A DNA stretch of 64,000 bases from Glaciimonas sp. PCH181 (GTDB lineage: Bacteria > Pseudomonadota > Gammaproteobacteria > Burkholderiales > Burkholderiaceae_D): contig NZ_PYFP01000001.1 in NCBI RefSeq assembly GCF_003056055.1, positions 1,488,001-1,552,000 on the forward strand. Reading direction: 5' to 3'. The stretch's first letter is position 1, and every line of letters starts with the position of its first letter. Positions 26,668-35,953 of this stretch are shown here, one piece after another. Made by a program: the position numbers and the translations under genes. The notes beneath the pieces were generated by a model. The model was not told the DNA's origin, searched no databases, and was given only the letters and a program-made list of their open reading frames with translations.

Positions 26668-27948
26668 TTAACGAAGTTCGTACCAGTTGCTGAGCGTGGT
26701 GGAGATGGTTGTAACTGTGTATGTCGCGCCAGCAGGGATCACGGCCGAGATACCCACCCCAGACGACGTAAAATTCTGCTGAGACAGCACGCAGTTGATC
26801 GTGTTGATCTGGATGTTCAGGTAGCCGTTCGCCGCCGACGTGACGCCGTAGACGTAAATAACGATCGGCTTACCTGTGGCGTTCGTGTATGTTGTGCCAA
26901 GAGCGCGGGTGCCGGTAACGTTGGAAAAGGTCTGTCCGACGCCAATTACTTGGCTTTGGTTAACTGCGTGATTAGGCTGAGTCGCAGAAGCGACCTGAAC
27001 AGCTGCACCGGTACACTCAATTAGCACAAAGGAGCTGATCGTTGAGTTGTACACCACCATGCATCGACCGTTTGCAATGATCTCGCCACCTTGCAGTGCG
27101 GAATGTGCGGCGCCCAAAAGTGGGACTGCTGCTATACCATTGACGGCTACCGTTGACGCGCCAGTATTCGCAATTTTCGCATTGAACCACAGCACCATGC
27201 CGTCTTTGAGAGACGCAACAGCTGGCGAGTAAGAAATGACGTAGGTATTTGCCGTACCGGTGTCGGCTGCATAATTCGCCAAATTCCCCTGCAGCGATGC
27301 TAGCAAGGAACCAGGAAGAATTGATTGATTCGCAGCAGCAGCGATATTTCCAGCCACAATCGTTGCCTGACCATTGGCGACGGTAACGACCCACAGGCCG
27401 ATATAGCCAACATCAGCAGCGGGCGTTGTTTGACTGCCAGTAGTTGCTGCCGTACCAGCCTTTACCGCGACGACGCAATTACCTTGGCGAACCGTATTAT
27501 TCGTAGTGCCAGAATTAGCCGGTCCACTGTAGGCCGTCGCCGGATTGCTCGCATTGTAATAAGGCAAAACAATTGGTAGTGCGTCCAAGTCTTGATACGC
27601 CGCCTGAATAAGATAATTGATGCTTTGCCCGGCCGTACCCGGCGCAGGGCAATTTAATGTCGCCGCATTCAGCAAAATCCCCTGCTTTACTATTTGATGC
27701 GCGGTGTCAGATGCCAACGATGAATAGGCCGTATTGTCAACGTTTTGTAAGCTGTATATCTCACCGGGATTAACGACGACCTGCAATGATGCAGGCCCGG
27801 TTGGGACGCATGCAAGCCCATTCGCAATCGTGTTGAGGCCCAGCATTGCGGCCGATAATTTTGCCAACGCGATCATCGTATTCTTGTTGGTATTGAGGAT
27901 GTCCGTTTCGAGCGGAATTGCACCCGGGAATACTTGTACGCGATCCAT
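26668..27948 (-). CDS. Tail fibre protein
   Basis: A 426-residue, Gly/Ala/Thr/Asn-rich protein. The N-terminal part (about 1-110) is a conserved phage-attachment region: PGAIPLETDILNTNKNTMIA, AYSSLASDTAHQI. It is followed by extended beta-rich sequence (NAKIANTGASTVAVNGIAAV, a motif found in many phage fibres) and a C-terminal domain probably forming the receptor-binding tip. It corresponds in position to the Mu fibre gene, after gp48. The terminator at 27961-27986 precedes it. Confidence 0.85.
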   Translation of the reverse strand: MDRVQVFPGAIPLETDILNTNKNTMIALAKLSAAMLGLNTIANGLACVPTGPASLQVVVNPGEIYSLQNVDNTAYSSLASDTAHQIVKQGILLNAATLNCPAPGTAGQSINYLIQAAYQDLDALPIVLPYYNASNPATAYSGPANSGTTNNTVRQGNCVVAVKAGTAATTGSQTTPAADVGYIGLWVVTVANGQATIVAGNIAAAANQSILPGSLLASLQGNLANYAADTGTANTYVISYSPAVASLKDGMVLWFNAKIANTGASTVAVNGIAAVPLLGAAHSALQGGEIIANGRCMVVYNSTISSFVLIECTGAAVQVASATQPNHAVNQSQVIGVGQTFSNVTGTRALGTTYTNATGKPIVIYVYGVTSAANGYLNIQINTINCVLSQQNFTSSGVGISAVIPAGATYTVTTISTTLSNWYELR

Positions 27949-27960
27949 TCATTACTCCAA

Positions 27961-27986
27961 TAAAAAAAGCCACCCGAAGGTGGCTT
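27961..27986 (-). terminator. Rho-independent terminator
   Basis: On the minus strand AAGCCACC-TTCG-GGTGGCTT (perfect 8-bp stem) is followed by TTTTTA. It lies between the gp48-like gene and the fibre gene. Confidence 0.85.
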
Positions 27987-28011
27987 AGTGGTGGTTTGAT
28001 TTTACGAACTA

Positions 28012-28674
28012 CTAACTACTGATTTTGGTCCATGCAATCGTGGCAATTGGCGCTACGGAGCTAATCGCCGCATAAATATCGGCATCCGTAACCGCTCCGG
28101 TGATTTGACTCATGGTCGCGTAATCTCCTTGCGACGGCGTGCTGTAACCGGCTGGCGACGATCCATAGCCCGCAACATAAGGTATGCCGGTAGATAAGGG
28201 GCGAAATGCTTGGATGAATCCTTGATACGGGATGAGGACAGACCCATAGCCCCCCGCTAATCCATAGCCGCTATTCGGAGCGCGATATGCGCCGGTATCG
28301 GCGGGTCGCTGAGGTTCGAAAATGATTGGCGCTCTGCCGGTCAAATCCGTTAGCACCTTCGTGATCGCATATCTGGTCCCGCGCTCGCGGAACATATTGA
28401 TAATGATGCGTGCGCGAAAACTAGCGTCAGACTGATTTGTTGCTCGCTGAAGTGCTGCGCCGAAATAATCCGCTGCAATCATATCAAGCCAACCATCGGT
28501 CGCAGTCATGATCCGCGTTTGCAATTTTGCGTACAAATACAGAGAAAAGACAAATGCTGAAGAATTAGACAAGCCTTGAACCAATGCATCTAATAGTGGG
28601 CTAGACGGTCCGAACCAGCGCGGAATGACGCTTTTAATGCGCCCAAAAATATCACTTTGATCGCCGGTCGCCAT
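28012..28674 (-). CDS. Baseplate/tail protein, Mu gp48-like position
   Basis: A 220-residue protein with features of tail protein I-type wedge components: IFGRIKSVIPRWFG, a membrane-insertion-like helix ALVQGLSNSSAFVFSLYLYA, and DGWLDMIAADYFGAALQR. The Gly/Tyr-rich C terminus (APNSGYGLAGGYGSVLIPY) may contact the fibre. It follows the baseplate J gene directly and precedes the fibre gene, the position of Mu gp48. Confidence 0.75.
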   Translation of the reverse strand: MATGDQSDIFGRIKSVIPRWFGPSSPLLDALVQGLSNSSAFVFSLYLYAKLQTRIMTATDGWLDMIAADYFGAALQRATNQSDASFRARIIINMFRERGTRYAITKVLTDLTGRAPIIFEPQRPADTGAYRAPNSGYGLAGGYGSVLIPYQGFIQAFRPLSTGIPYVAGYGSSPAGYSTPSQGDYATMSQITGAVTDADIYAAISSVAPIATIAWTKISS

Positions 28675-29798
28675 TACGCTACGCTCACTGTTCCAGCAAG
28701 TATTGTTTGCTGCGCGGTTGCGCTCATGTCTGCGGTTGCGCCGTTTAGCGTTATCCCTGTGACATTGGTCACGCCAACCGAAGCGTCATAAGCAATTTGC
28801 GTCAAGCGCGAGAACGATAACGATTGACCGAGGGTTAGTGCGTTTATGTAGGATGCGATTGCTGTGGTTACCAATGCAGCAGACGCAGCGTGGTTATATC
28901 CGGCCGCAGTGGTAATTGTCATCGCAACGTTCGCCGTCACAACGGTAGGAGCGAACACGCCGAACGTTGATGTAAATGGACGCACCGCATCGATCGCGTT
29001 CGATGCTGAATTCAGGAGTGTGCTAGGTGGCGCTCCGGTTCCATCATTGATAACCGCGTAGAAATAGCCGGGCTGCGCTATGCTTGCGTAATTCAAATTT
29101 TCAGTCAGCGAATAGGTAATGCCTTGCTTCAGCGATGCGATGACGTAACCAATAGACGTTTTCGTTGCCTTTGACAACGATGCAATGTAGGCGATAAAAC
29201 GTATTCGATAAGCTGGGTCTAACTCGGGGTCAATCCCATTGTTAAATGCCGCTGCGTTAGTAACCGTATCCACACCCGGGATCGGCTGATTGATAAGTGA
29301 AATCTGGCCTAAGATGGCATTGGCGGCTGTTCCGACGTTCACTGCTGTTACTGTAACGACAATGCTCGACACGCCAGCAGCCAATACATAACCGTTAAGT
29401 GCCGCGCTGTAGGCTGCGTTGGTTATATCCAGATTAACCGTGTAAGACTGCGTACCATCTGCCGTTAGGACTGTTGCGCCAACTGGGACTACTGCTTGCG
29501 CGGTTGGCGTGAAGCGCGCAAAAGTGGCTTGCCCCGATGCGGAAACAGCTATTAGTCGCGGAAAGTTGAAGTCCGCATAAAACGAATCAAGGTCAGGCCC
29601 GCTGCATGTTGCCGCGCGGGTGGTTGCTAACAGTTGAAGGATCAGGCCTTGTAGCCACAAAATAACGGTGGCGTTGGCTTCGATCACAGCGCGCAAAATA
29701 GAGCCAATCGTTAAATCGACTAAGCCGCGCGCAGCGCCTTGAACAGCAGTAACCGCATTGCGAACAATGGTAGGGAAATCTTGCGTACTGAGAGCCAT
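28674..29798 (-). CDS. Baseplate J-like protein (Mu gp47-like)
   Basis: A 374-residue baseplate wedge protein. The N-terminal helices (IVRNAVTAVQGAARGLVDLT, GSILRAVIEANATVI), then DLDSFYADFNFPR, a beta domain with VPVGATVLTADGTQSYTV and VGTAANAILGQI, and GIDPELDPAYRIRF are typical of the baseplate J family. It links the wedges to the tail hub in contractile tails. It starts 3 bp after the gp46-like gene. Confidence 0.93.
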   Translation of the reverse strand: MALSTQDFPTIVRNAVTAVQGAARGLVDLTIGSILRAVIEANATVILWLQGLILQLLATTRAATCSGPDLDSFYADFNFPRLIAVSASGQATFARFTPTAQAVVPVGATVLTADGTQSYTVNLDITNAAYSAALNGYVLAAGVSSIVVTVTAVNVGTAANAILGQISLINQPIPGVDTVTNAAAFNNGIDPELDPAYRIRFIAYIASLSKATKTSIGYVIASLKQGITYSLTENLNYASIAQPGYFYAVINDGTGAPPSTLLNSASNAIDAVRPFTSTFGVFAPTVVTANVAMTITTAAGYNHAASAALVTTAIASYINALTLGQSLSFSRLTQIAYDASVGVTNVTGITLNGATADMSATAQQTILAGTVSVA

Positions 29799-29801
29799 GT
29801 T

Positions 29802-30203
29802 TTACCTGTTCACATCAAAAGCCAACGCGACCGGCTTGCCGGTGATTGCATCGTTGTAGTGGATATAGACCGACACACCGCCTTGAATTGCCGTAACGGT
29901 GATAATTGGCTCCGGATTTTTGGATACGCACGCCTCTAGGAAAATTTGCCCACGAATCAAGGCGCGAATTTTAGGAATATTGAGGGTATCGCCGACCATG
30001 CGCGGCAACCCGGCACCGTAAGCTGGATGGAAAATATAATCAGCAGGTACGATTACATTGCCGTTACTGTCGAGCGTAGCCGGGTTGGTAAGAAGGCGGC
30101 GCAAAACACGCTGTTGACCCTGTATCGTGCCATCAACTTTCAAAAAATCACCTGTAGCCGACAGTGATAGATCACCACCGATGTAATGGTTTAAATCGCT
30201 CAT
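29802..30203 (-). CDS. Baseplate wedge protein (Mu gp46 / gpW-like)
   Basis: A 133-residue protein of the gp46/DUF2634-like wedge group: GGDLSLSATGDFLKVDGTI, QQRVLRRLLTNP, DYIFHPAYGAGLPRMVG and a C-terminal beta segment. This pattern belongs to the GpW/gp25-like baseplate family. It overlaps the spike gene by 4 bases and lies just before baseplate J, as in Mu. Confidence 0.85.
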   Translation of the reverse strand: MSDLNHYIGGDLSLSATGDFLKVDGTIQGQQRVLRRLLTNPATLDSNGNVIVPADYIFHPAYGAGLPRMVGDTLNIPKIRALIRGQIFLEACVSKNPEPIITVTAIQGGVSVYIHYNDAITGKPVALAFDVNR

Positions 30204-30838
30204 AGCGGCGTGCCAGTATTCGCGCCGCCATTGCCATTACTATGCAAGTGCGTATCATCGATTGCATGGCCGTTGGCAGTAACAGAACCGACGAAATTTG
30301 TGTTCCCGGTAATAGTCATAGATGCGCCCGCACCTCCGCTGATTGCTGCGCCGCCCTGCCCGGTGATTTGCTGCAGTACCTGCAGTGTTTGATCCATCGT
30401 GACTGGCCCGTGAAAATTATGTTGAGTGGCAGTATAGCTGGCAGTTGTATTCGCAATAACTTCAATTGAACCATCATTGTGGAATTTCAATGCAGAGCCG
30501 GTTTTGTGTACCATCCAAAACTCGCCAGACGGCACCGAAAGCGGACGGTTTTGATCGTTGTACAAGCGCATGCAACACATTGCAGCATCGTGATCCGACT
30601 CCTGAAACTGCACCTCGACCATATCGCCAATACTCGGCGGGCAGAACATTCCCCACCCATTTCCAACCCAAGGCGACAAAAGCGGGATCCACCCGGTTAA
30701 ATTTCCCTCTGGCTGGATCGCAACCCGTACCGAATAATTACCTGCATCGTAACTTTGCACCGTACCAAGCCGCGTATTAGCATACTCGCCCATCACTTGT
30801 GTGGCTTGTTGCCGCATCACATTTAGCATCGCCCTCAT
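30200..30838 (-). CDS. Baseplate spike / assembly protein V (Mu gp45-like)
   Basis: A 212-residue spike protein. An OB-fold N-terminal domain (NTRLGTVQSYDAGNYSVRVA, GWIPLLSPWVGNGWG, GDMVEVQFQESD) leads to a repetitive beta-helical needle and the tip GHAIDDTHLHSNGNGG. The HLH motif at the tip matches the iron-binding histidines of Mu and P2 spikes. It pierces the outer membrane during infection. It overlaps the hub gene upstream by 4 bases. Confidence 0.92.
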   Translation of the reverse strand: MRAMLNVMRQQATQVMGEYANTRLGTVQSYDAGNYSVRVAIQPEGNLTGWIPLLSPWVGNGWGMFCPPSIGDMVEVQFQESDHDAAMCCMRLYNDQNRPLSVPSGEFWMVHKTGSALKFHNDGSIEVIANTTASYTATQHNFHGPVTMDQTLQVLQQITGQGGAAISGGAGASMTITGNTNFVGSVTANGHAIDDTHLHSNGNGGANTGTPL

Positions 30839-32310
30839 AATGGAATTACCGATTGTGGAGAGTGATTTTTAGCCCTGATCGACATTGTGTATCCAGTTGA
30901 AATATCCATTTCGCGGGTAACGCTTTCAGGGTAATAAGTCTGGTCGAATGCGGTTCCGGTGCCGATCACTTGGATCAAATTCGTCGGCTGTAAGAGATTG
31001 TCGGCTGGCAGCGTTGCAGTCAGTTTGACTTCATGTTGCGATATTCCAGCGTGTATCTCCTGCGCTTTTTGCAGCGCCTTTTCATAGGTAAGGTGCGCTA
31101 TGACGCAGCTATATTGCTGTGCTTGTGGCGTGCTTTGCCCCGGTTTGATATTTGCAGCCTTGGCCGGAAACGTTACTTTGATCGCTTTGCCAGTTTTAGG
31201 GCTAACAGACTGCACGGTAACCACAACACCGCGCGCCAATGTCAATGCCCGACTAAAACTGATCGACTTACCATTAAACCCAAAGGCACCGTTTTCACCA
31301 CTTGGCGGCTCCCACGTCAGTACATAAGCATTGCTCACGCGCTGAATGGAATCCGAAGTCTCGGACAATGTTTTTAATTTGGCGAGTTCCGCATCATAGG
31401 CAGGTTTTTGGACCGCATGCGCTTGCGCCAAAATTGCATCGCCTTGAGCCTGACTCGCTAAAAGTTGTTGATCCAAATCAGGAGATGGATTGGCCTTATA
31501 TTGGTTTAGAAGTGCTACCGTGCGATCATTGACTGGATAGAAGGACGCCACTTGCGCCTCCAAGGCGGCCTTTGCGGTATTCACCTTCGTCTGCTGTGCG
31601 TCTATATCTGCTTGACTCGGTTTCGGCGTTACGACAACTGACTCCGTAAGAGTCTGCGTACTTGGCTCGAAATGTAATTCCTTGCCTTTGACATAAACCG
31701 AAAACTGCTCTTCGCCAGCCAAGGCCGTCAAAATATCCCATTCGCTCCGTTGCTGATTCATTCGCACATTGTCGATCTGGTAAAACTTACCTGATAGACC
31801 AGGGGTCTTCGTTACAATGGGCGTTAAACCATGTCTTAATGCGATCAATGTCGCAATCTGGCTAGAACTTAAATTTTGGAATGTCTCGCTGGTCTTCGCA
31901 TCGATCATCGTCGCCGTCAGATCGCGTCCTGACACTTCCAGAGTACGCGCCACGGGATCATACGACACATCGTCCACCCGCCCATACGTGAGACTTTGCA
32001 AATCAGAGGCGGCGTAATTTTCTGGATCTGTCGGAAAACCTGCGAATATCTCGACAAATACTTCCTGTTGATTTGCCCACCATGCGTCAGCATAAGCCGA
32101 GGGCAAAGCAGACAGCGCAAACGTCACGCGAAAAGTATCAGCCTCATAAAAGGTGTTGTTATCCACTTCCCATCGGACCCAGCCGTTAAGCCGAATCACG
32201 GACCCCGACGAGCCATCAGCGTTATGGCCCTGAACTGTCACGATGCCACGCGGCTGCCGTACTTGCGATATTACTGGCGGGTTAAGCCCCATAGACACCG
32301 CCTGAACCAT
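30835..32310 (-). CDS. Baseplate hub protein (Mu gp44-like)
   Basis: A 491-residue hub protein. The N-terminal and central parts match the gp44/T4 gp27 type: FRVTFALSALP, DVSYDPVARTLEVSGRDLT, MIDAKTSETFQNLSSSQIA and WDILTALAGEEQFSVYVKG. A helical insert follows at about 250-300 (QTKVNTAKAALEAQVASFYP). It forms the trimeric platform between tail tube and spike and overlaps the preceding gene's end by 29 bases. Confidence 0.88.
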   Translation of the reverse strand: MVQAVSMGLNPPVISQVRQPRGIVTVQGHNADGSSGSVIRLNGWVRWEVDNNTFYEADTFRVTFALSALPSAYADAWWANQQEVFVEIFAGFPTDPENYAASDLQSLTYGRVDDVSYDPVARTLEVSGRDLTATMIDAKTSETFQNLSSSQIATLIALRHGLTPIVTKTPGLSGKFYQIDNVRMNQQRSEWDILTALAGEEQFSVYVKGKELHFEPSTQTLTESVVVTPKPSQADIDAQQTKVNTAKAALEAQVASFYPVNDRTVALLNQYKANPSPDLDQQLLASQAQGDAILAQAHAVQKPAYDAELAKLKTLSETSDSIQRVSNAYVLTWEPPSGENGAFGFNGKSISFSRALTLARGVVVTVQSVSPKTGKAIKVTFPAKAANIKPGQSTPQAQQYSCVIAHLTYEKALQKAQEIHAGISQHEVKLTATLPADNLLQPTNLIQVIGTGTAFDQTYYPESVTREMDISTGYTMSIRAKNHSPQSVIPL

Positions 32311-33241
32311 CTGGATTGATCGGTATCAAAACGGTCTGAACACCAGTTAGATTTGGGTCTGACAATTTATTCGCCCGTGCAATCGTTGTCCATGCTGTGG
32401 CGTCACCATAAGCTTTCGACGCCATCGTGAACAAGTTGCCGCCAGCGGTAACGATGCTACTGCCTGATGTATTGATCGCCCCGAGATTCATTCCCATGCG
32501 GCCGGTAGCTGATTGCAAATTCAACAGTTGTGGCAGTTGGGTGTACCCAGCGACTTGCGATGATAGTCTTGCAGCTTGCAGCGCAATCGGGTTGTTTGGC
32601 AATATGCCGCCCACAGTGGCGATATTGGCGATGGTGTTGCCCGTGCTGGCAATGAGTGTCGTAACGCGTGCCTGCACCGCTGCTAATGGTCCCAGAACAC
32701 TATTAATCGTGCTTTGCGCCGCATTAGCAAATGATGACACTGCACTGATTGCAGAATTCAGCGTACCCAATGCGATAGAAAGCGGACCATCTCCGATTAA
32801 GCCGCCTAACACATTTGCCGTATTCATATCATCCATGATCGCGGGATCAATAGGTGCTTGCGGTGCTTTTGTGACTGGCAAGGTCATGTCCTCCACTACC
32901 TCGCAACTGATTGAGTAAGGGATTTCATAGGCGCGCCGAAAATCCATTAGCGCCGTCTTAATCACGACTTTGTAAGCGTATTCGGCCCACGTTAAAGTCC
33001 GCTGAGTGCCGGCTATTCGCATGAAATTCAAATAGCGTGCGCGGTCACTAGCATTTTGGCCGATGAAAATACCTGACCACTCAAGCAATTTATCCTGACG
33101 CCCCATGGCATCGACAGTGCGCTTGCCGCCGACCAATTCATGCACGGCCAGCATCTGATCCCCCCCGAACTGAATATGCTCCGGAACCTCAAAGCGTGAG
33201 AAATTCAGATCGTCTAAAATTAAGTAGGTGTCTGGACTCAT
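32282..33241 (-). CDS. Tail protein with C-terminal LysM-like domain (Mu gp43-like)
   Basis: A 319-residue protein. The N-terminal domain (about 1-130: FEVPEHIQFGGDQMLAVHEL, GRQDKLLEWSGIFIG) is followed by an Ala/Ser-rich helical linker and a terminal LysM-like segment (NLFTMASKAYGDATAWTTIA, then ANKLSDPN). This occupies the place of Mu gp43 (the so-called DNA circulation protein) between tape measure and hub. It may act as the tube initiator or peptidoglycan contact; the exact role is uncertain. Confidence 0.78.
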   Translation of the reverse strand: MSPDTYLILDDLNFSRFEVPEHIQFGGDQMLAVHELVGGKRTVDAMGRQDKLLEWSGIFIGQNASDRARYLNFMRIAGTQRTLTWAEYAYKVVIKTALMDFRRAYEIPYSISCEVVEDMTLPVTKAPQAPIDPAIMDDMNTANVLGGLIGDGPLSIALGTLNSAISAVSSFANAAQSTINSVLGPLAAVQARVTTLIASTGNTIANIATVGGILPNNPIALQAARLSSQVAGYTQLPQLLNLQSATGRMGMNLGAINTSGSSIVTAGGNLFTMASKAYGDATAWTTIARANKLSDPNLTGVQTVLIPINPDGSGGVYGA

Positions 33242-35226
33242 TAAAAATTCATTCCGGGAGAGGGGGTTGTGATGCCAAAGTCAATACGGCCAATGCCCGA
33301 TTGTGGCGCTGACATTTTTCGGGCATTAATCGTATTCACAGCATTTGCAACAACTTTTCCATCAAGCACCATACTGTTTTGAATTACGATCGGGCGTGAA
33401 CTCGCGGTGGCGACATGACTATCTACACCTGACTTATTCGCCATCTTTTTAGCCTCTCGGTCGTAGTAACCGCCTGGCTTGTCCATCATGCCAGTGTTAA
33501 GTGATGGGCCAAATTCGTACCATTCCTTGCCGGAATTTGCTTTGATTGCGTTTCTTGCTTCGCTGCTAAATGGAGCCATTAAATGAGCGACAAAACTACC
33601 AATCCAATCGCCAAATTTTGTGCCAGCAATCATAGTTTCGTTTAGCCATGTACCCAGTTGCCAGCCAAGGAAAAAGGTGCCGCCAATGTTTGCAGCTAGA
33701 CCTAATTTACTCAGCGCCCCAGCCGCACCAAGCAATGTGGGGCCGATCTTGGCAATCCCGGCCACGCCACCTGCCGCTTGAAACATTAACGACAAGCCAA
33801 GCCCCCTAAACGCAGCCGATAACAAAAGCACAGCCCCACGCATCATTAATCCACCAGCAAGCAGAGCGAACGCATATACAAGACCCTTAACCAATACTTG
33901 ATTCTTTCCAACCCACTTTCCGAGTGAATCCAGGCCACTTGCTAGCTTAAGCAATCCATTGGTAATCTGCGGCAGATAAACCGAGCCGAACACCGTAAGA
34001 AAATTCTTCCATGCGGCGCTGGCAGCTTGTTCCGCGCCCTCTGGCGACTTCATGTAGTGCTGATAGCCCGATCCTATATCCATTGTTTTATTGATGATGG
34101 CCGTATCTTTGGCAAGCTTTAATGCCATTGTTACCTGCGTACCTAAATCGTTACCAGTGCTACGGTTAAGATTTTTGGCTACCATAAGAGCTATTTGGTC
34201 ATCCGTCATGTCTAGACCAAAACGCTGGCGTACTAGCGGAATCATTTTTGCGACGAACAAATCTGGGCGATGCGCAAATAACTCTGCATCAGCGTCGTTT
34301 AATCCGCCCGAAATAACAGCTTGGCCGCCCATGCTAGTTGTCGCAATTTTTCGCTCTTCAGGGGTTAGTCCTGCCATAGCTTGATGCATAATTCCAAGCC
34401 GTTTTTTGCTGAATCCCTCTTGCCAAAGACCAAGATCGGCCAAGAAACCCTTTCCTTTGGAGTCCATGTGTCCGCCGATCAACGAACTAAAAGCTGTCAT
34501 TCCTTCCGTTCCAGAGCGCGCACCGCCATTAATCGCCATGCGCCCAGCGAAGTTACCGTACAGATATTCTTTATCGTACATCTGATAGGCCATTTTCCCG
34601 GTCCCGGACGCAGTCAAATAGTCTTTTGGGCTAACACGCATTTTCGTTGCTAGCATGACCTTGGTCATCAGATTCGCTTCCGCGTCAAACTCTAAGGGAT
34701 TATTAATAACTTTCCCGCCGCGATGCTCTAGCGCCTTGGCTGCCGCATTCACCAAGCCATCGACATCACTACCGCCGTTAGCTACCTTGGCGACTATCGA
34801 CATTTGGGCGAAAATATCCGCAGTACCAATGGCATGGTGCAGATCGCCAAAAGCAGTATGCAAATCATGAATTAACTTCACGTTATCAGTGATCGTAGTG
34901 CCGAGAATCTTATGCGACATCGATGCTGCTTTTCCAAATGCCTCCGAATTTTCCAGCGCTGACAAGTTCAGTGTTTGAAAATTAGCCTGGGCTTGTGCCA
35001 GTTTTTTAGCTTCTTCATATGGACCCTTCAAAAGTGCTAACATTCCAGCACCAAGGCCGAGGAAAAGACCGCCTTTTAAGGCATCATTCTGAATGCTTTT
35101 AATTCGCTTTTGCAATAACGACGCTTGCTCTTCGGTTTTTGCAAAATCTTTTGCCATGAGCATTAGCCCCTTGCTGACGTGGTTTGTCAGCGATAGGGTT
35201 ACTCCAATTTTATAGGCATCAAACAT
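33241..35226 (-). CDS. Tail tape measure protein
   Basis: A 661-residue protein whose position and make-up fit a tape measure. It has long helical stretches (MAKDFAKTEEQASLLQKRIK, LAQAQANFQTLNLSALE), a hydrophobic stretch at about 450-530 (VKGLVYAFALLAGGLMMRGA, ANIGGTFFLGWQLGTWLNE) that could enter the membrane, and a C-terminal tail with VLDGKVVANAVN, a motif seen at the end of many tape measures. At roughly 0.15 nm per residue it predicts a tail of about 100 nm. Confidence 0.88.
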   Translation of the reverse strand: MFDAYKIGVTLSLTNHVSKGLMLMAKDFAKTEEQASLLQKRIKSIQNDALKGGLFLGLGAGMLALLKGPYEEAKKLAQAQANFQTLNLSALENSEAFGKAASMSHKILGTTITDNVKLIHDLHTAFGDLHHAIGTADIFAQMSIVAKVANGGSDVDGLVNAAAKALEHRGGKVINNPLEFDAEANLMTKVMLATKMRVSPKDYLTASGTGKMAYQMYDKEYLYGNFAGRMAINGGARSGTEGMTAFSSLIGGHMDSKGKGFLADLGLWQEGFSKKRLGIMHQAMAGLTPEERKIATTSMGGQAVISGGLNDADAELFAHRPDLFVAKMIPLVRQRFGLDMTDDQIALMVAKNLNRSTGNDLGTQVTMALKLAKDTAIINKTMDIGSGYQHYMKSPEGAEQAASAAWKNFLTVFGSVYLPQITNGLLKLASGLDSLGKWVGKNQVLVKGLVYAFALLAGGLMMRGAVLLLSAAFRGLGLSLMFQAAGGVAGIAKIGPTLLGAAGALSKLGLAANIGGTFFLGWQLGTWLNETMIAGTKFGDWIGSFVAHLMAPFSSEARNAIKANSGKEWYEFGPSLNTGMMDKPGGYYDREAKKMANKSGVDSHVATASSRPIVIQNSMVLDGKVVANAVNTINARKMSAPQSGIGRIDFGITTPSPGMNF

Positions 35227-35245
35227 TTGCTATCCCGGTGGAAAA

Positions 35246-35485
35246 ATGAAACTACTACATAGACTTCAAGAAAAAATGGCGGATCGTTTTTCGTTTGTTC
35301 AGTACCCAAACATTCGACCAGCCGATAATCAGACGCGAGATGCGTCGCGAACCGGACTTCATTTCAAGCATGCAATGCCGCTTGGAAAAAGAATTGATCT
35401 ACTCATCATGTCTTTGGCGTTGCTTATCATTGGGCTGATAGCGCTAATGGCGGTCTGCTTCCTTTTTTACGTGGTTTTATTCTAA
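35246..35485 (+). CDS. Small membrane protein on the opposite strand within tail genes (moron)
   Basis: A 79-residue protein encoded on the plus strand inside the minus-strand late operon, divergent from the tape measure (19 bp apart) and overlapping the end of the next tail gene by 9 bases. GGTGG lies 5-6 bases before the ATG. The N-terminal half is charged and soluble; the C-terminal third is one strong transmembrane segment (LLIMSLALLIIGLIALMAVC), then FLFYVVLF. This suggests a gene expressed independently of the late genes, for example in the lysogen; superinfection exclusion would be one possibility. Confidence 0.6.
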   Translation: MKLLHRLQEKMADRFSFVQYPNIRPADNQTRDASRTGLHFKHAMPLGKRIDLLIMSLALLIIGLIALMAVCFLFYVVLF

Positions 35486-35953
35486 TTTCGTCAGCGTTGT
35501 ACTCGATCCGTACAACAATCCCTCTGCGGCAGCTTGTCCAAGCGTCCTAAGAATCAACTCTTTATTTCGTATCGCTGCAGGCCCAAGAACAGCGCGCGGA
35601 GGGATTCGATCTGTGCCGAGTTCTTGATAAACCATGATGTCGCTGGTTGAGCCGATTACGGCATCAAATGCATCGAGCTTGTGACTAATGGTTTCGCCCA
35701 ACTCACCTGTGCGTTTGAGTGGATCATTAGGCGTAAATCCTTTTGCAACACGATCCGCCTGAGTGCTATCAGCCAATTGATCCCAGGCCGCAAATGATCC
35801 AACCTCACCCTGATAAGTCCCAATTTCAGACTTAGCTGTTTTTTCGATAGCCACTGCGCACTTTTTTAGCCCGTGATGTAGGGCTAATGTTTCTGCTGCT
35901 GCCATGGTGGCTAAATGCGCGATCATTTCTCCGATGTGAGCAAACTCTTTCAT
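35477..35953 (-). CDS. HK97 gp10-like tail component
   Basis: A 158-residue protein. An N-terminal helix rich in Ala (MIAHLATMAAAETLALHHG) is followed by VAIEKTAKSEIGTYQ and, near the end, VYQELGTDRIPPRAVLGPAA, the pattern (Y.E.GT..IPPR..L.PA) of HK97 gp10-type tail-completion proteins. Its ATG overlaps the TGA of the frameshifted chaperone extension. Its place between chaperone and tape measure is unusual for this family, so the role is provisional. Confidence 0.6.
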   Translation of the reverse strand: MKEFAHIGEMIAHLATMAAAETLALHHGLKKCAVAIEKTAKSEIGTYQGEVGSFAAWDQLADSTQADRVAKGFTPNDPLKRTGELGETISHKLDAFDAVIGSTSDIMVYQELGTDRIPPRAVLGPAAIRNKELILRTLGQAAAEGLLYGSSTTLTKLE

